DNA of 45,962 bases, taken from the NCBI GenBank assembly GCA_902514885.1, contig CABXST010000005.1, positions 1-45,962 of the forward strand, given 5' to 3'. The notes under the pieces were generated by a model that saw nothing but the letters and a program-made list of their open reading frames with translations, was not told the DNA's origin and ran no database searches. Positions 1-10,892 of this stretch are shown in pieces. The DNA is from an uncultured Alphaproteobacteria bacterium (GTDB lineage Bacteria; Pseudomonadota; Alphaproteobacteria; HIMB59). The translations under genes were made by a program, and so were the position numbers. Position 1 is the stretch's first letter, and each line of letters starts with the position of its first letter.

Positions 1-476
1 TCTATTATACCAGAGGCATAATAAAAACTTTTAGGTAACTCATTATTTAATTTAGAGCTTTCAGGAATTTTATCTAATTGAGTTTGTAGAGCCGCCTTGG
101 CAAGAAAGGTTGTACCTGTGCCTATGTATAAAAAAAGTAAAATCATTGAAATAATTGTGTAACTATCATTACTCAGTCCAAAAGCTAAAACAAATCCAGA
201 ATAGATAGTAAAATCAAAGACAATATCTAGGTAACCTCCCAAAGGTGTAGGAATACTCAGTCTAGCCATTGTTCCATCTAAGCCATCACACAATCTATTT
301 AGCATTAAGAGTATTAGAGCACTAAGGTAGAATTGAAAAAAAACCAAAATGCACATAAATAGTCCAAATATGAAACCTAATATTGTCATATGATTGGGTT
401 TTATTAATTTTAAAAAAATTTTTGCTATAACAACAAGTGGTTTTTGAGTGAATTTTTGAATTTGGCGATCAAACAT
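1..476 (-). CDS. CDP-alcohol phosphatidyltransferase family protein (partial, C-terminus off the window)
   Basis: This is an open minus-strand frame that starts with ATG at 476 and runs off the left edge, so the ORF track does not list it. About 158 residues are visible. The translation carries the family signature DGLDGTMAR, then G and YLD and a final D eight residues on (DG-x2-DG-x2-AR-x8-G-x3-D-x3-D), followed by hydrophobic segments. The family transfers a phosphoalcohol from a CDP-linked donor in the inner membrane, usually in phospholipid synthesis; the specific alcohol cannot be read from this fragment. It is divergent from ccdA, with only 40 bases between the two starts, so the promoters must lie very close together or inside the genes. 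Confidence 0.85.
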   Translation of the reverse strand, partial: MFDRQIQKFTQKPLVVIAKIFLKLIKPNHMTILGFIFGLFMCILVFFQFYLSALILLMLNRLCDGLDGTMARLSIPTPLGGYLDIVFDFTIYSGFVLAFGLSNDSYTIISMILLFLYIGTGTTFLAKAALQTQLDKIPESSKLNNELPKSFYYASGII

Positions 477-516
477 CTGTGTTATTGTGAGATAAGTATA
501 ATGTTACTATAATTTC

Positions 517-1245
517 ATGGTTCAAGATATCCCCCTAACTATTGCTTTTTTAGCTGGTATTTTAAGTTTTCTATCTCCTTGTGTCTTACCTATTGTTCCA
601 GGATTTATATCATATATTGTTGGTAAATCTTTTGCTGATTTGGAAAATTCATCACGAGTAAATACCCTTAAGTTATTTCCATATGTCTTATTATTCACAT
701 TAGGTTTTTCCTTTGTATTTATAATAATGGGAGCGTCGATCGATTTTTTAAGTGATATTTTTTTTGATTTTAAAAGGCAGTTAAATTTTATATCAGGAAT
801 ATTAATTATTACTTTAGGACTTTACTTTATTGGAATTATTAAAATTCCTTTCTTAGATTTTGAACGTAAATTTAAGTTACAAGGTTTTCAAAACAACCAT
901 TTTTTTCCTTTTTTAATAGGAGTTGCATTCGCTTTTGGTTGGAGCCCGTGCATAGGGCCAATTTTAGGATCTGTATTGGCTGTTGCTATTAAAGATAGTG
1001 TAAATGGAGTTATATTATTGTCCTTTTATTCAATGGGTTTAGCAGTCCCTTTTATAATGGTTGGTCTTATGATGAGTAAACTATTAATCATGACAAGTTT
1101 TTTAAATAGATACATCCGTTATTTTCAATTTATAACTGGTATAATTCTCCTTATCACGGGTGTATTAATTTTTAATGGATCAATTCAATCTTTGGGTTTT
1201 CAACTTAATTCAATTTTACCTTCTTTAGAAATGCTTTTAATTTAG
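517..1245 (+). CDS. ccdA: Cytochrome c biogenesis protein CcdA (thiol-reductant transporter)
   Basis: This is an integral membrane protein of 242 residues with six predicted hydrophobic segments and no periplasmic or thioredoxin domains, so it is the short CcdA form rather than full DsbD. The two hallmark cysteines are present, in FLSPCVLP (Cys22) and GWSPCIGP (Cys145). In the family these pass electrons from cytoplasmic thioredoxin across the membrane to reduce periplasmic thiols, for example apocytochrome c. The ATG at 517 places the first motif in the first membrane segment, as expected. The stop codon shares one base with the GTG start of the next gene, so the two are probably co-translated. 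Confidence 0.9.
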   Translation: MVQDIPLTIAFLAGILSFLSPCVLPIVPGFISYIVGKSFADLENSSRVNTLKLFPYVLLFTLGFSFVFIIMGASIDFLSDIFFDFKRQLNFISGILIITLGLYFIGIIKIPFLDFERKFKLQGFQNNHFFPFLIGVAFAFGWSPCIGPILGSVLAVAIKDSVNGVILLSFYSMGLAVPFIMVGLMMSKLLIMTSFLNRYIRYFQFITGIILLITGVLIFNGSIQSLGFQLNSILPSLEMLLI

Positions 1246-1940
1246 TGAACTTATCAAAAAAATTATTAATTTTTTTTTTATTAACAGTAATTGTAATTTT
1301 ATGGACTATATATTTTTTAAATAAAGATTTTTTTCAACTTCAAACCTTTTTTTCTAATTTAGAGATCATACAAAACTTTATTTTACAGAATTTTTTTATA
1401 TCAATACTTATATTTATTATATCGTACAGTTTTTTAATTATGTGTAATTTCCCTTTTGCATCATTGCTATCTATGATTAATGGTTTTCTATTTGGAACAT
1501 GGATAGGTGGTATTATATCTATAGTTGGTGGTACGATAGGTGCTTTTAGTATTTTTTTAATTTCTAAATTCTTTTTTTTAGATTTTATAAAAAGAAAATT
1601 CTTAAATAAATATTCATATATAGAAAATTACTTTAACAAAAATGATTTAGAGTTAATGATATTAATTCGTATTATCCCTTTAGTTCCTTTTTTTATACAA
1701 AATTTAATTTTAGCAGGTCTTGGAGCTAAGAATAAAAAATTCTTTTTTACTACTTTAATTGGGCTAGCACCATGGTCTTTTATTTTTGGAAGCATAGGAC
1801 AAGGATTAGAGGATATTTTTATCAATAAAACTCAACTGACTTTTTCTCTTATAACTCAACCAGAGTATATGGTCCCATTATCAATAATAGTGGTATTGAT
1901 AATATTTATTTTAATTTTTAAAAAAAAATTTAAGGAATAG
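1245..1940 (+). CDS. TVP38/TMEM64 family membrane protein (VTT domain)
   Basis: This 231-residue membrane protein starts with GTG, in a TAGTG overlap with the ccdA stop. After an N-terminal membrane anchor it has the VTT/SNARE-associated core: a glycine-rich stretch (NGFLFGTWIGGIISIVGG) and the re-entrant motif LIRIIPLVPF around residue 140, then a last helix and a lysine-rich tail. Bacterial relatives (the DedA superfamily) are thought to move lipids or undecaprenyl phosphate across the inner membrane, but the substrate here is unknown. Its 3' end overlaps the end of the convergent WecA-like gene by 11 bases. Confidence 0.8.
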   Translation: MNLSKKLLIFFLLTVIVILWTIYFLNKDFFQLQTFFSNLEIIQNFILQNFFISILIFIISYSFLIMCNFPFASLLSMINGFLFGTWIGGIISIVGGTIGAFSIFLISKFFFLDFIKRKFLNKYSYIENYFNKNDLELMILIRIIPLVPFFIQNLILAGLGAKNKKFFFTTLIGLAPWSFIFGSIGQGLEDIFINKTQLTFSLITQPEYMVPLSIIVVLIIFILIFKKKFKE

Positions 1941-2982
1941 ACTTAATCTTATTTATTGATTTATTTAAAAATAAATAGCTCAATGAATAAAGAATAAAAT
2001 AAATTATAAATTTTAAGAAATTATCATCCAAATTATAGTTAACTGAAAAGTATGTTAATACAAAAGGTATAATACAAAAGGGCAACATAATTATACTTGC
2101 TATATTATTTCTTGTTTTCAAATTTCCTTGTAGTTTTTTAAAAACTAGGTGATGTAAATGATTTACGTCTGGACTAAGAGGTGAATATTTTAGGTATAAT
2201 TTCCTGAATATTGAAAAAAGCATCTCAGTAATTGGATAAGATAATATAACCATCGCCAATAAAGTAGGTAATTGACTATGCCTTTCAAATAAATAAATGA
2301 TTAACGCACCTGCAAAAAGTGCATAAACATATGACCCACTATCTCCTAAAAATATCTTTCCAAAAGGAAAATTTAAAAGAAAAATAAAAATAGCAATTAC
2401 AATTATAAGTGTTGATAGCTTAACAATAAAATCATCATTATAAGAATATCCTATATAAAGAATACTAGACATTATAGATATAAAATTAAATGAACTTAAC
2501 CCATTAAGACCATCTATAAAATTAAAACCATTCATTAAGAGCATTAAGCTGAGAATAAATAATAATATTTTAATTATCTGATAATCTTTTATTAATAGAA
2601 GTATTGAAATATTTATGTCAGGAAGTTTAGAAAAAAATACAAATACAAATGACCCTACAAATAAAATTGATAATCGAAAATAAGGACTCAAAGATTGTTT
2701 AAGATCCTCATAGAATGAAAATAAGAAGATTATCAAACTACCAATTAACAAAGGTAATATTAATGATAAATAACTTATTTTTATAAATATAAAAGTAACA
2801 AAAAAAGACGATAAAAATAATAGTCCCCCAACTCTAGGAATCTCTCCTTCATGAATTTTTTGTTTTGCAAAATAATTGGCTTTAATACCTTTATTGCCTA
2901 AAAATTTTACTAAAAAATATAGAGTTATTTGAACAATAAAAGATATTAGTACAAAAAAAAGTAATTCATCATGGTTAATCAT
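1930..2982 (-). CDS. Polyprenyl-phosphate N-acetylhexosamine-1-phosphate transferase, WecA/MraY family
   Basis: This is a multi-spanning protein of 350 residues. Family motifs appear in order: PRVGG near residue 50, an acidic motif YEDLKQSLSP (92-100, replacing the usual DD), NFIDGLNGL (154-162), FLGDSGS (211-217) and the cytoplasmic HLHH (275-278). The histidine motif and absence of MraY-specific signatures point to the WecA/WbpL group, which moves a sugar phosphate from a UDP-sugar to undecaprenyl phosphate and so starts an O-antigen or other lipid-linked glycan. It lies 19 bases downstream of the SelD fusion on the same strand. Functionally it belongs with the glycan island starting at 9879, where no other initiator was seen. 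The donor sugar cannot be told from the sequence. Confidence 0.85.
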   Translation of the reverse strand: MINHDELLFFVLISFIVQITLYFLVKFLGNKGIKANYFAKQKIHEGEIPRVGGLLFLSSFFVTFIFIKISYLSLILPLLIGSLIIFLFSFYEDLKQSLSPYFRLSILFVGSFVFVFFSKLPDINISILLLIKDYQIIKILLFILSLMLLMNGFNFIDGLNGLSSFNFISIMSSILYIGYSYNDDFIVKLSTLIIVIAIFIFLLNFPFGKIFLGDSGSYVYALFAGALIIYLFERHSQLPTLLAMVILSYPITEMLFSIFRKLYLKYSPLSPDVNHLHHLVFKKLQGNLKTRNNIASIIMLPFCIIPFVLTYFSVNYNLDDNFLKFIIYFILYSLSYLFLNKSINKIKSIP

Positions 2983-3001
2983 TTTAAAATTTTAATTAAA
3001 T

Positions 3002-5158
3002 TTATTCATCAACATATATAATCTTTTTTGATTTATTTACAAATTTACCAATTAAGATTGGTTTATTATCTAATTTATTTGAAAAAAAATTTTCAAATTT
3101 TTCTTTATTGTTCTTTTCAATAGCCATTAGTATTGGACCATTTGTTTGTGGATCGTAAAGTATATTTTTCAGAGGATGGTTTTCTGAAATTTCGATGAAT
3201 TCATTTGTAGATTTATAATTATTTTCAAACCCTGTGCTTTGAAATATCTTTAATAGGTCGAGATTAGAATTTATCAAAATATTTTTATTTATTATTAATT
3301 CACTCGACAAATCAGATGAAGAGCATATGTCAATAAGATGAGATGATAATCCATAACCACTGATATCAGTCATAGTTTGACATCCAGAACTTCTTGCAGA
3401 ATTTACAGCAAATAGATTTCCCATCTTAAGATTTTTGATTATCTTTTCAAAATCATTACTTGAAAGCATTTCAGAGTTTTTAAAGTATGCAGCTAGCAAG
3501 TAACCAGTTCCAAGGGGCTTAGACAAATATATAAGATCACCCTCTCTGGCAGAATTTTTTGCAGCAATACTCTCTATTTCACCATTCAAAGTGAGAGTTA
3601 TACCTGACTCTCTAGATTGATAGCTATGGCCAGATGAAATAAGACATTTATCTTTGTCCGCTTCAGATCTAATTCCTTCCATAAAATATTCTAAATAAAA
3701 CTTTTCAATAAAATTTTCAGAGAAGGGAACACCTATTGAAACACTAAGTGATTTAACAATTCCACCTGCTGATAAGATATCGTTTTGGGAGTGTAAATAA
3801 CTAATTTTTCCAAAATCAAAAGGATTAAGAGATGAAAAAAGTTTTATGTGATCTATAGTTTGCAATATCTTGGATGAATTATTATTAATAATAGCAGAGT
3901 CTGTTAAATCAACATTATCATTAATTTTTCTTATATAGTCAACTAAGGTGCCTTTTGAAACTTTAGAGCCACAACCTTGACAATACATTTTAATATCCTT
4001 TGAATTTTCTAACTCAAAATTTTTTTTAGTCATGTTTTGATTTTCAGCAAATTTAAATTTATTAATAAAATTTTTGTCAATCCATACTTTAAGTTTCCAA
4101 CACCATCGGGCATGAAAAGATAAGAAAAAATAATTTAATAATGCATAGTTTTCATACGTACCAATCAAGTATAGCCAGTTTCTTTGCGGCCTAAATTTAA
4201 TTAGCTTCTTACCAGTCAATTTAAGAAAAATATTTTCTTTTAATATTTCGCCTTGGCGTACAGCCATCACTCCTGATTTTGCTCTGGTATTATTTTCAAT
4301 GCTGCATGCATCTCCTGTAACAAAAATATTTTTTTTATTAATAGATAAAAGATTATAATCTACAGTGATAAATCCATTTTCATCTTTACCTAGATCACTA
4401 TCTAACAACCACATTTCAATATTTGCACCTGTAGAAAGTAAACTTAAATTACAATTTATCTTTTTACCGTTGTTTAAAGTTAAATTTGTTTCTGATATCG
4501 AAACAACTTCTCCTGAATATTCTTTAATATTCAAATTTTTAGCTATTGCTCTTAGTTTATTTTTTGTTTTTTGATTTAAATTTTTTTCCCCTAATATTTT
4601 TTTTCCTAAAATTGTGATCTCTAAAGGTTCCTCATATCTTTTTACAAGACTAAAGGCTAATTCATAAGATGCTACTCCTCCTCCAATAATAACAATCTTA
4701 TTTTTTTTATTTTTTATAATTTGATCAATTTTTTTTAGGTTTTTGACTAGCGAACTTATTGGCTTCACAAAAAAATATTTTGATGAATTTTCTATATTAA
4801 TTTTTTTTGAATTCGAAATTGAACCGGTGTTAATTGATAGTAAATCATAATTAATTGAGTGAAAATTCTGTAATTCTAGTTTTTGATTTTTAGTTTCTAT
4901 CTTAATTACCTTATCCTTAATAAAAGTGGCTCCGGCATTAAAACACAATCTTTGAAGATCTATACTTATTTCCTTTTTACTAAAATCCTTATGAATATAT
5001 CCAGGAGTCATGCCCGAATAAGTAGCCTCATAACGCTCACTAATTAGAACTGTATGAAGCCCTTTAATTCTATTCATACATAACTTTTTAAGAACTTGCA
5101 CATTTGCATGGCCTCCACCTATCAATACTAATTGTTTAGTGAAATTATTTTCAATCAA
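3002..5158 (-). CDS. selD: Pyridine nucleotide-disulfide oxidoreductase / selenide, water dikinase (SelD) fusion
   Basis: This is a two-domain protein of 718 residues. Residues 1-370 resemble an NDH-2-type FAD/NAD oxidoreductase: FAD-binding LVLIGGGHANV (11-20), a second Rossmann motif VIIGGGVAS (157-164) and FVTGDAC (279-284). Residues 390-718 are selenophosphate synthetase: catalytic loop CQGCGSK with Cys396 and Lys399, a TDSAI metal/ATP segment, and MTDISGYGL. SelD makes selenophosphate from selenide and ATP for selenocysteine or tRNA 2-selenouridine; the fused oxidoreductase is known from many bacteria but its role is unsettled. The start is TTG: the nearby ATG at 5165 is out of frame and hits a stop. 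The active site uses Cys codons, not a UGA selenocysteine. No other selenium gene is in the window. Confidence 0.9.
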   Translation of the reverse strand: MIENNFTKQLVLIGGGHANVQVLKKLCMNRIKGLHTVLISERYEATYSGMTPGYIHKDFSKKEISIDLQRLCFNAGATFIKDKVIKIETKNQKLELQNFHSINYDLLSINTGSISNSKKINIENSSKYFFVKPISSLVKNLKKIDQIIKNKKNKIVIIGGGVASYELAFSLVKRYEEPLEITILGKKILGEKNLNQKTKNKLRAIAKNLNIKEYSGEVVSISETNLTLNNGKKINCNLSLLSTGANIEMWLLDSDLGKDENGFITVDYNLLSINKKNIFVTGDACSIENNTRAKSGVMAVRQGEILKENIFLKLTGKKLIKFRPQRNWLYLIGTYENYALLNYFFLSFHARWCWKLKVWIDKNFINKFKFAENQNMTKKNFELENSKDIKMYCQGCGSKVSKGTLVDYIRKINDNVDLTDSAIINNNSSKILQTIDHIKLFSSLNPFDFGKISYLHSQNDILSAGGIVKSLSVSIGVPFSENFIEKFYLEYFMEGIRSEADKDKCLISSGHSYQSRESGITLTLNGEIESIAAKNSAREGDLIYLSKPLGTGYLLAAYFKNSEMLSSNDFEKIIKNLKMGNLFAVNSARSSGCQTMTDISGYGLSSHLIDICSSSDLSSELIINKNILINSNLDLLKIFQSTGFENNYKSTNEFIEISENHPLKNILYDPQTNGPILMAIEKNNKEKFENFFSNKLDNKPILIGKFVNKSKKIIYVDE

Positions 5159-5300
5159 TTGTCATATCCGATCTTAAGAAAGCCTATAAATTAACATAAA
5201 TATAATAGATATTTTATAATCCGAGCACTTTTGCATATAGGGATAATCATTTAATTAAGGGTAAATTTCAATATTTTTCATTGTTTTTAGAAATTTCAGC

Positions 5301-5333
5301 TTGAAACTAGAAATATATTTACCATTTACTAAT
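5301..5333 (+). promoter_or_regulatory. Candidate promoter of groESL
   Basis: A TTGAAA at 5301-5306 is a good -35 match. A weak -10 (TTTACT at 5325, or TACTAA at 5327) follows 18-20 bases later, just before the CIRCE element, so the operator would cover the start region. The preceding C also makes CTTGAAA, the sigma-32 -35 core, but no CCCAT-type -10 follows. Only position and partial matches support this call. Confidence 0.35.
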
Positions 5334-5338
5334 TAGAA

Positions 5339-5365
5339 TTAGCACTCTATAAAAGTGAGTGCTAA
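5339..5365 (+). promoter_or_regulatory. CIRCE element (HrcA operator)
   Basis: A perfect inverted repeat, TTAGCACTC, nine spacer bases, GAGTGCTAA, lies 30 bases before the groES start. It matches the CIRCE consensus exactly. In other bacteria the repressor HrcA binds this site and releases it when GroEL is occupied by unfolded protein, so groESL is very probably under HrcA control here. hrcA itself is not in the window. Confidence 0.97.
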
Positions 5366-5395
5366 AAACTAAATTTTAGATATAGAGGTAAAAAT

Positions 5396-5686
5396 ATGAA
5401 TTTAAAACCCTTACACGATAGAGTCTTGGTCGAAAGAGTTGAACAAGAAGATCGTACAAAAGGCGGTATCATTATTCCTGATACTGCTCAAGAAAAGCCT
5501 ATGGAAGGAAAAGTAATATCTGTGGGTGGTGGAGCTAGAAACGAAAACGGACAAGTAGTCGCCTTAGACGTCAAAAAAGGTGATCGAATTTTGTTTGGTA
5601 AGTGGTCTGGTACAGAAGTTAAAATTGATGGTAAAGAGCTTCTAATTATGAAGGAGTCAGACATCATGGGAATTATCGAGAAGTAA
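5396..5686 (+). CDS. groES: Co-chaperonin GroES
   Basis: At 96 residues this is the usual length for the family. It begins [16 protein letters not shown] and contains the mobile loop region ([11 protein letters not shown], about 22-32) that docks to GroEL and the roof segment around GGGARNENG. GroES forms a heptameric lid that closes the GroEL folding chamber in the cytoplasm. An AGAGG-type ribosome site precedes the ATG. It is the first gene of a two-gene operon under CIRCE, with 17 bases to groEL. Confidence 0.98.
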   Translation: MNLKPLHDRVLVERVEQEDRTKGGIIIPDTAQEKPMEGKVISVGGGARNENGQVVALDVKKGDRILFGKWSGTEVKIDGKELLIMKESDIMGIIEK

Positions 5687-5703
5687 TTGAAAGGAATTTA
5701 TAA

Positions 5704-7362
<1,659 letters not shown>

Positions 7363-7386
7363 TTTTACTGAAACTATTATATCTTA

Positions 7387-7421
7387 AAAGCGTTGGTGTA
7401 AACAACCAGCGCTTTTTTTTT
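7387..7421 (+). terminator. Rho-independent terminator of groESL
   Basis: AGCGTTGGT and ACCAGCGCT form a nine-pair stem with one G-T pair and a seven-base loop (7389-7413), followed directly by a run of T to 7421. This is a classical intrinsic terminator. Confidence 0.93.
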
Positions 7422-7480
7422 GACCATTTCCAAAAACACTTTATTAATAATTAATATTAAATAAATATTAAATTATAACT

Positions 7481-8725
7481 TTGCACCTAAAATCTCACTT
7501 AACATATTTTTCAATTTTTTTCTGTTTAATTCCAATTACTTTGATGACTGGTAGGGGGGCTATTCCAGATATACTTCTCACTTCAATATCTCTATATTAT
7601 ATTTTCATATTATTTAGAGACAGAAACTTTTCATACTTAACCAACTACTTTTCTCTGTTTTTTATATTTTTTTGTATCTACGGCATAGCGCGTTCACTAT
7701 TTTCTGATTTTATATGGTACTCACTAAGCGAAGAGGGTGCAATGTTTTATATTCGTTATTTATTTTTTATTCTTGGTAGCACTTTCTTGATACACCAAAA
7801 CCCAAAATTATTAAAATTATTTTTTTATTCATTAATTTTTTCTATCTGTTTTTTATTTGTAGATAGTTTCATACAGTTACTTTTAGAAAAAAATATTTTT
7901 TTTATTAAAGCATATTCAGAGGAAAGAATTTCAAGTGTGATGGGAGATGAGGCCATTTTGGGGAGATACTTAGCCCCTATAAGTGCAATAACACTTACTT
8001 TGTATATATATAAATTTCAAATTAGAGTTTTTTATATTTTTTTTATAATTATTATTAGTTTATTAGTTATTGTGATATCAGGTGATAGAGCTCCATTTCT
8101 TAGATATGTTTTATTTTTAATAGGCTTAATATTAATTATACCGAAAGATAAAAAAAAATATTTTTTTAGCCTTACAGTAATTTTTTCAATAGCATTCACA
8201 TTTATCATATCAATTCCACAAGTAAAATTTAGAATAATTAGTGATACTTATGATCAAATAACACAAACAACTCCAAAATTTATGCCTTACTCGAAACACT
8301 ATGAAGAACACTTTCTTAGCGCCTATAAAATGGGAATGGATAATTTTATTTTTGGTCAAGGACCAAATACATTTGAAAAAAAATGTGGTTATGAAAAATT
8401 TATTGTTACCTTTAGGTCATGTACTCAACACCCGCATAATTTTTATTGGCAATTATTTGCTGAAAATGGTGTTATAGGTTTATCATTTATCTTGATATTT
8501 TATTTATATGTTATGTTTAGGTTTTTTAATCTAATTATATTTTCCTCAAAGGAAATTAAAAAAGAAAAAAGTTATTTCTTTAAATGCTCGACAGCACTTA
8601 TGATTTTATGTTTTCTATTTCCAATTATTCCAAATATGAGTTTTTATAACAATTGGAATAATATATTTCTGTATATAATGATAAGTATGTTATTATTTGC
8701 TTGGAAATTTTTCAAATACAAATGA
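7481..8725 (+). CDS. O-antigen ligase / Wzy-family polymerase-like membrane protein
   Basis: This is a polytopic membrane protein of 414 residues with about ten hydrophobic segments. A periplasmic loop near residue 317 carries HPHNFYWQLFAENGVIGL, the HxHNxxLQxxxExGxxGL-type signature of the Wzy_C superfamily (WaaL ligases and some Wzy polymerases). GDRAPFLRY and GQGPNTF are also typical. WaaL moves a finished glycan from undecaprenyl pyrophosphate to lipid A core in the periplasm; a polymerase or protein-glycan ligase role is possible. The frame opens with TTG at 7481; the next candidate start, ATG about 22 residues in, would cut the first membrane helix. It follows the groEL terminator, so it needs its own promoter. 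Confidence 0.8.
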   Translation: MHLKSHLTYFSIFFCLIPITLMTGRGAIPDILLTSISLYYIFILFRDRNFSYLTNYFSLFFIFFCIYGIARSLFSDFIWYSLSEEGAMFYIRYLFFILGSTFLIHQNPKLLKLFFYSLIFSICFLFVDSFIQLLLEKNIFFIKAYSEERISSVMGDEAILGRYLAPISAITLTLYIYKFQIRVFYIFFIIIISLLVIVISGDRAPFLRYVLFLIGLILIIPKDKKKYFFSLTVIFSIAFTFIISIPQVKFRIISDTYDQITQTTPKFMPYSKHYEEHFLSAYKMGMDNFIFGQGPNTFEKKCGYEKFIVTFRSCTQHPHNFYWQLFAENGVIGLSFILIFYLYVMFRFFNLIIFSSKEIKKEKSYFFKCSTALMILCFLFPIIPNMSFYNNWNNIFLYIMISMLLFAWKFFKYK

Positions 8726-8779
8726 AAAAAAAATTTTTTAATATATTTATATTTTATTATCAAAGATTAATCTAAATTA

Positions 8780-9871
8780 ATGAATTTTTTAGATAACTTA
8801 AAATTATATTTTTATTCATTTTCAGATAACTTTTTACTTGGCCTCTCTTTATTCAATTTTTTGATAATAATTTTAATACTAATATTCTCCGTTATTGTCA
8901 GAAGTTTGTTTGCTAAAATTATTGTCAATAAAATTAAATCTTTTGTATTAAAGACTGGCAATAAAATAGATGATCAATTATTTAATTCGTTAAATTCACC
9001 ACTAAAACTACTTCCAATTATTTTTGCTTTTTTGCTAATTGGAATTTATGTTGAATTTGATACTCAGTTCGGATTATACCTTGAGAAGATTACAAGTACA
9101 TTATTCACTATTTTTATTTTTTGGTTTATTCATCAATTATTAGATTTAATATTAAACACATCAAAAAAATTTGATAAGTTATTTTCTAAAGCCTTAACTG
9201 TTTGGGTCTCTAGATCTCTAAAGTATTTAATATTAATTCTTGGAGCTGTTGCTGTATTAGAAACTTGGGGCATTAAGATTGGACCTGTCATTGCAGGATT
9301 AGGTTTATTTGGGGTCGCAGTGGCTCTTGGAGCACAAGACTTATTTAAAAATTTAATTTCTGGCATTTTGATAATAACCGAGAACAGATTTAATATTAAT
9401 GACGTAATTGAAGTCCCCGATGTTGCACTTGGTTCAGTAGAGCATATAGGATTTCGCTCAACATTAATTAGAAAATTTGACTCGACTCCAATTTCTGTTC
9501 CAAATTATGTATTTTCAGACTCTTCTGTTATTAATTATTCTAACAGACCCCATCGAAGAATAAGGTGGATTGTTGGACTTACTTATGAAGCTAAAGTAAA
9601 TCAATTAAAAAGTATATGTACAGAAATTGAGGGTTTTATTAGAAAAAATGATGATTTTATAGTTAACGAAAATTATAACGTATTTGTAAGAGTAGAAAAA
9701 TTTAACGACAGTAGCATAGATATATTAGTACAAACATTTACAAAAACAAATGATTGGTCAAAGTATCTTAGGGCAAAAGAAAACTTACTTTTTGAAATAA
9801 AAACTATAGTTGAAAAACATAATAGTTCTTTTGCATTCCCTTCACAGTCAATCTATATAGAAAAAAACTAA
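8780..9871 (+). CDS. MscS-family mechanosensitive ion channel
   Basis: The protein has 363 residues. Four or so N-terminal membrane segments lead into the pore helix region GLFGVAVALGAQDLFKNLISG (Gly/Ala-rich TM3 of MscS), then the beta domain (INDVIEVPDVALGSVEHIGFRST, SVPNYVFSDSSVINYS) and the C-terminal vestibule domain. Channels of this family open under membrane tension and release solutes on osmotic downshift. It lies eight bases before the epimerase that opens the glycan island, so it may be read through into it, but no functional link is evident. Confidence 0.92.
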   Translation: MNFLDNLKLYFYSFSDNFLLGLSLFNFLIIILILIFSVIVRSLFAKIIVNKIKSFVLKTGNKIDDQLFNSLNSPLKLLPIIFAFLLIGIYVEFDTQFGLYLEKITSTLFTIFIFWFIHQLLDLILNTSKKFDKLFSKALTVWVSRSLKYLILILGAVAVLETWGIKIGPVIAGLGLFGVAVALGAQDLFKNLISGILIITENRFNINDVIEVPDVALGSVEHIGFRSTLIRKFDSTPISVPNYVFSDSSVINYSNRPHRRIRWIVGLTYEAKVNQLKSICTEIEGFIRKNDDFIVNENYNVFVRVEKFNDSSIDILVQTFTKTNDWSKYLRAKENLLFEIKTIVEKHNSSFAFPSQSIYIEKN

Positions 9872-9878
9872 ATTTTTT

Positions 9879-10892
9879 ATGAGTAATTCCAACTTTAATA
9901 GTATTGTTACTGGGTCTGCTGGATTTATTGGTTTTCATTTATGCCAAAGACTTTTAAATGAAGGCTTCAATGTTATAGGAATAGACTCACTTTCTGATTA
10001 CTATGATGTAAAACTAAAAATTGACCGTAATAGTATCTTAAAAAAAAATATCAAATATAAATTTTATAATTTTGATATAACAGACCATAGTAAGTTAAAG
10101 AAAATCTTTTTAAATCATTCTCCAAAATACGTATTTCATCTTGCCGCTCAAGCTGGTGTTAGGTACTCATTAAAACATCCACGTTCTTATATTGACTCTA
10201 ATATTATTGGCTCTTTCAATATCTTAGAGTTATGTAAAGAGACGGATATTAAACATTTGATTATGGCCTCTACATCATCAGTATATGGCATGAATGATTC
10301 TACTCCGTTTTCAGAGAGTGATAAAGCTGACACACAATTGACAACATACTCTGCATCAAAAAAGGCAATGGAGTCTTTAAGTCATTCATATTCGTATTTA
10401 TGGAAAATACCCATTACAATTTTAAGATTTTTCACTGTTTATGGTCCATGGGGAAGACCAGACCTTGCTCTATTTAAATTTGTTAAAGCTATTAAGGATG
10501 ATAGTCCCATAGAAATTTATAATAAAGGAAAGATGAGCAGAGATTTTACTTATATAGATGATTTAGTTGAGTCTATATACAGACTAATACCTTTTGAACC
10601 AAACATCTCTGCAAAAAACCATGTTCCGTACCAGTTACTAAATATCGGCAACTCTAAGAGAGTAAATTTAATGGATTTCATATCTGCAATTGAAAACAAC
10701 CTTGGCATTACTGCAAAAAAAAAATTTCTTGAAATGCAAATTGGCGATGTGAGAGAAACTTGGGCAGACTGCAAGAAATTAGAAGAAATAATTAATTTTA
10801 AACCTAATACTGAAGTCACTGATGGAATTAAAAAATTTATAGAGTGGTACAACAATTATTACGAAAATTTTGATAATACAAATGCTAAGTAA
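9879..10892 (+). CDS. UDP-glucuronate 4-epimerase-like NAD-dependent epimerase
   Basis: This is an extended short-chain dehydrogenase of 337 residues. The NAD site is TGSAGFIGFH (11-20), the catalytic Ser is in STSSVYG (131-137), and the YSASK motif gives Tyr157 and Lys161. The stretches IDSLSDYYDVKLK, GRPDLALFKFVKAI and RDFTYIDD are typical of the CapI/LspL group, which converts UDP-glucuronate to UDP-galacturonate. Substrate could come from the UDP-glucose dehydrogenase at 41957. A UDP-GlcNAcA substrate (TviC-like) is an alternative, since the next gene is TviB-like. It is the first gene of the island and overlaps the next by 11 bases. Confidence 0.85.
   Translation: MSNSNFNSIVTGSAGFIGFHLCQRLLNEGFNVIGIDSLSDYYDVKLKIDRNSILKKNIKYKFYNFDITDHSKLKKIFLNHSPKYVFHLAAQAGVRYSLKHPRSYIDSNIIGSFNILELCKETDIKHLIMASTSSVYGMNDSTPFSESDKADTQLTTYSASKKAMESLSHSYSYLWKIPITILRFFTVYGPWGRPDLALFKFVKAIKDDSPIEIYNKGKMSRDFTYIDDLVESIYRLIPFEPNISAKNHVPYQLLNIGNSKRVNLMDFISAIENNLGITAKKKFLEMQIGDVRETWADCKKLEEIINFKPNTEVTDGIKKFIEWYNNYYENFDNTNAK

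Noticed and set aside
497-513. Two TATAAT boxes just before ccdA
   Set aside because: No -35 lies at a proper distance, and the second box is only four bases from the ATG. They are common words in AT-rich DNA.
3964-3990. Possible selenocysteine codon in the SelD active site
   Set aside because: The active-site codons read as TGT (Cys), not TGA, so no Sec insertion is needed.
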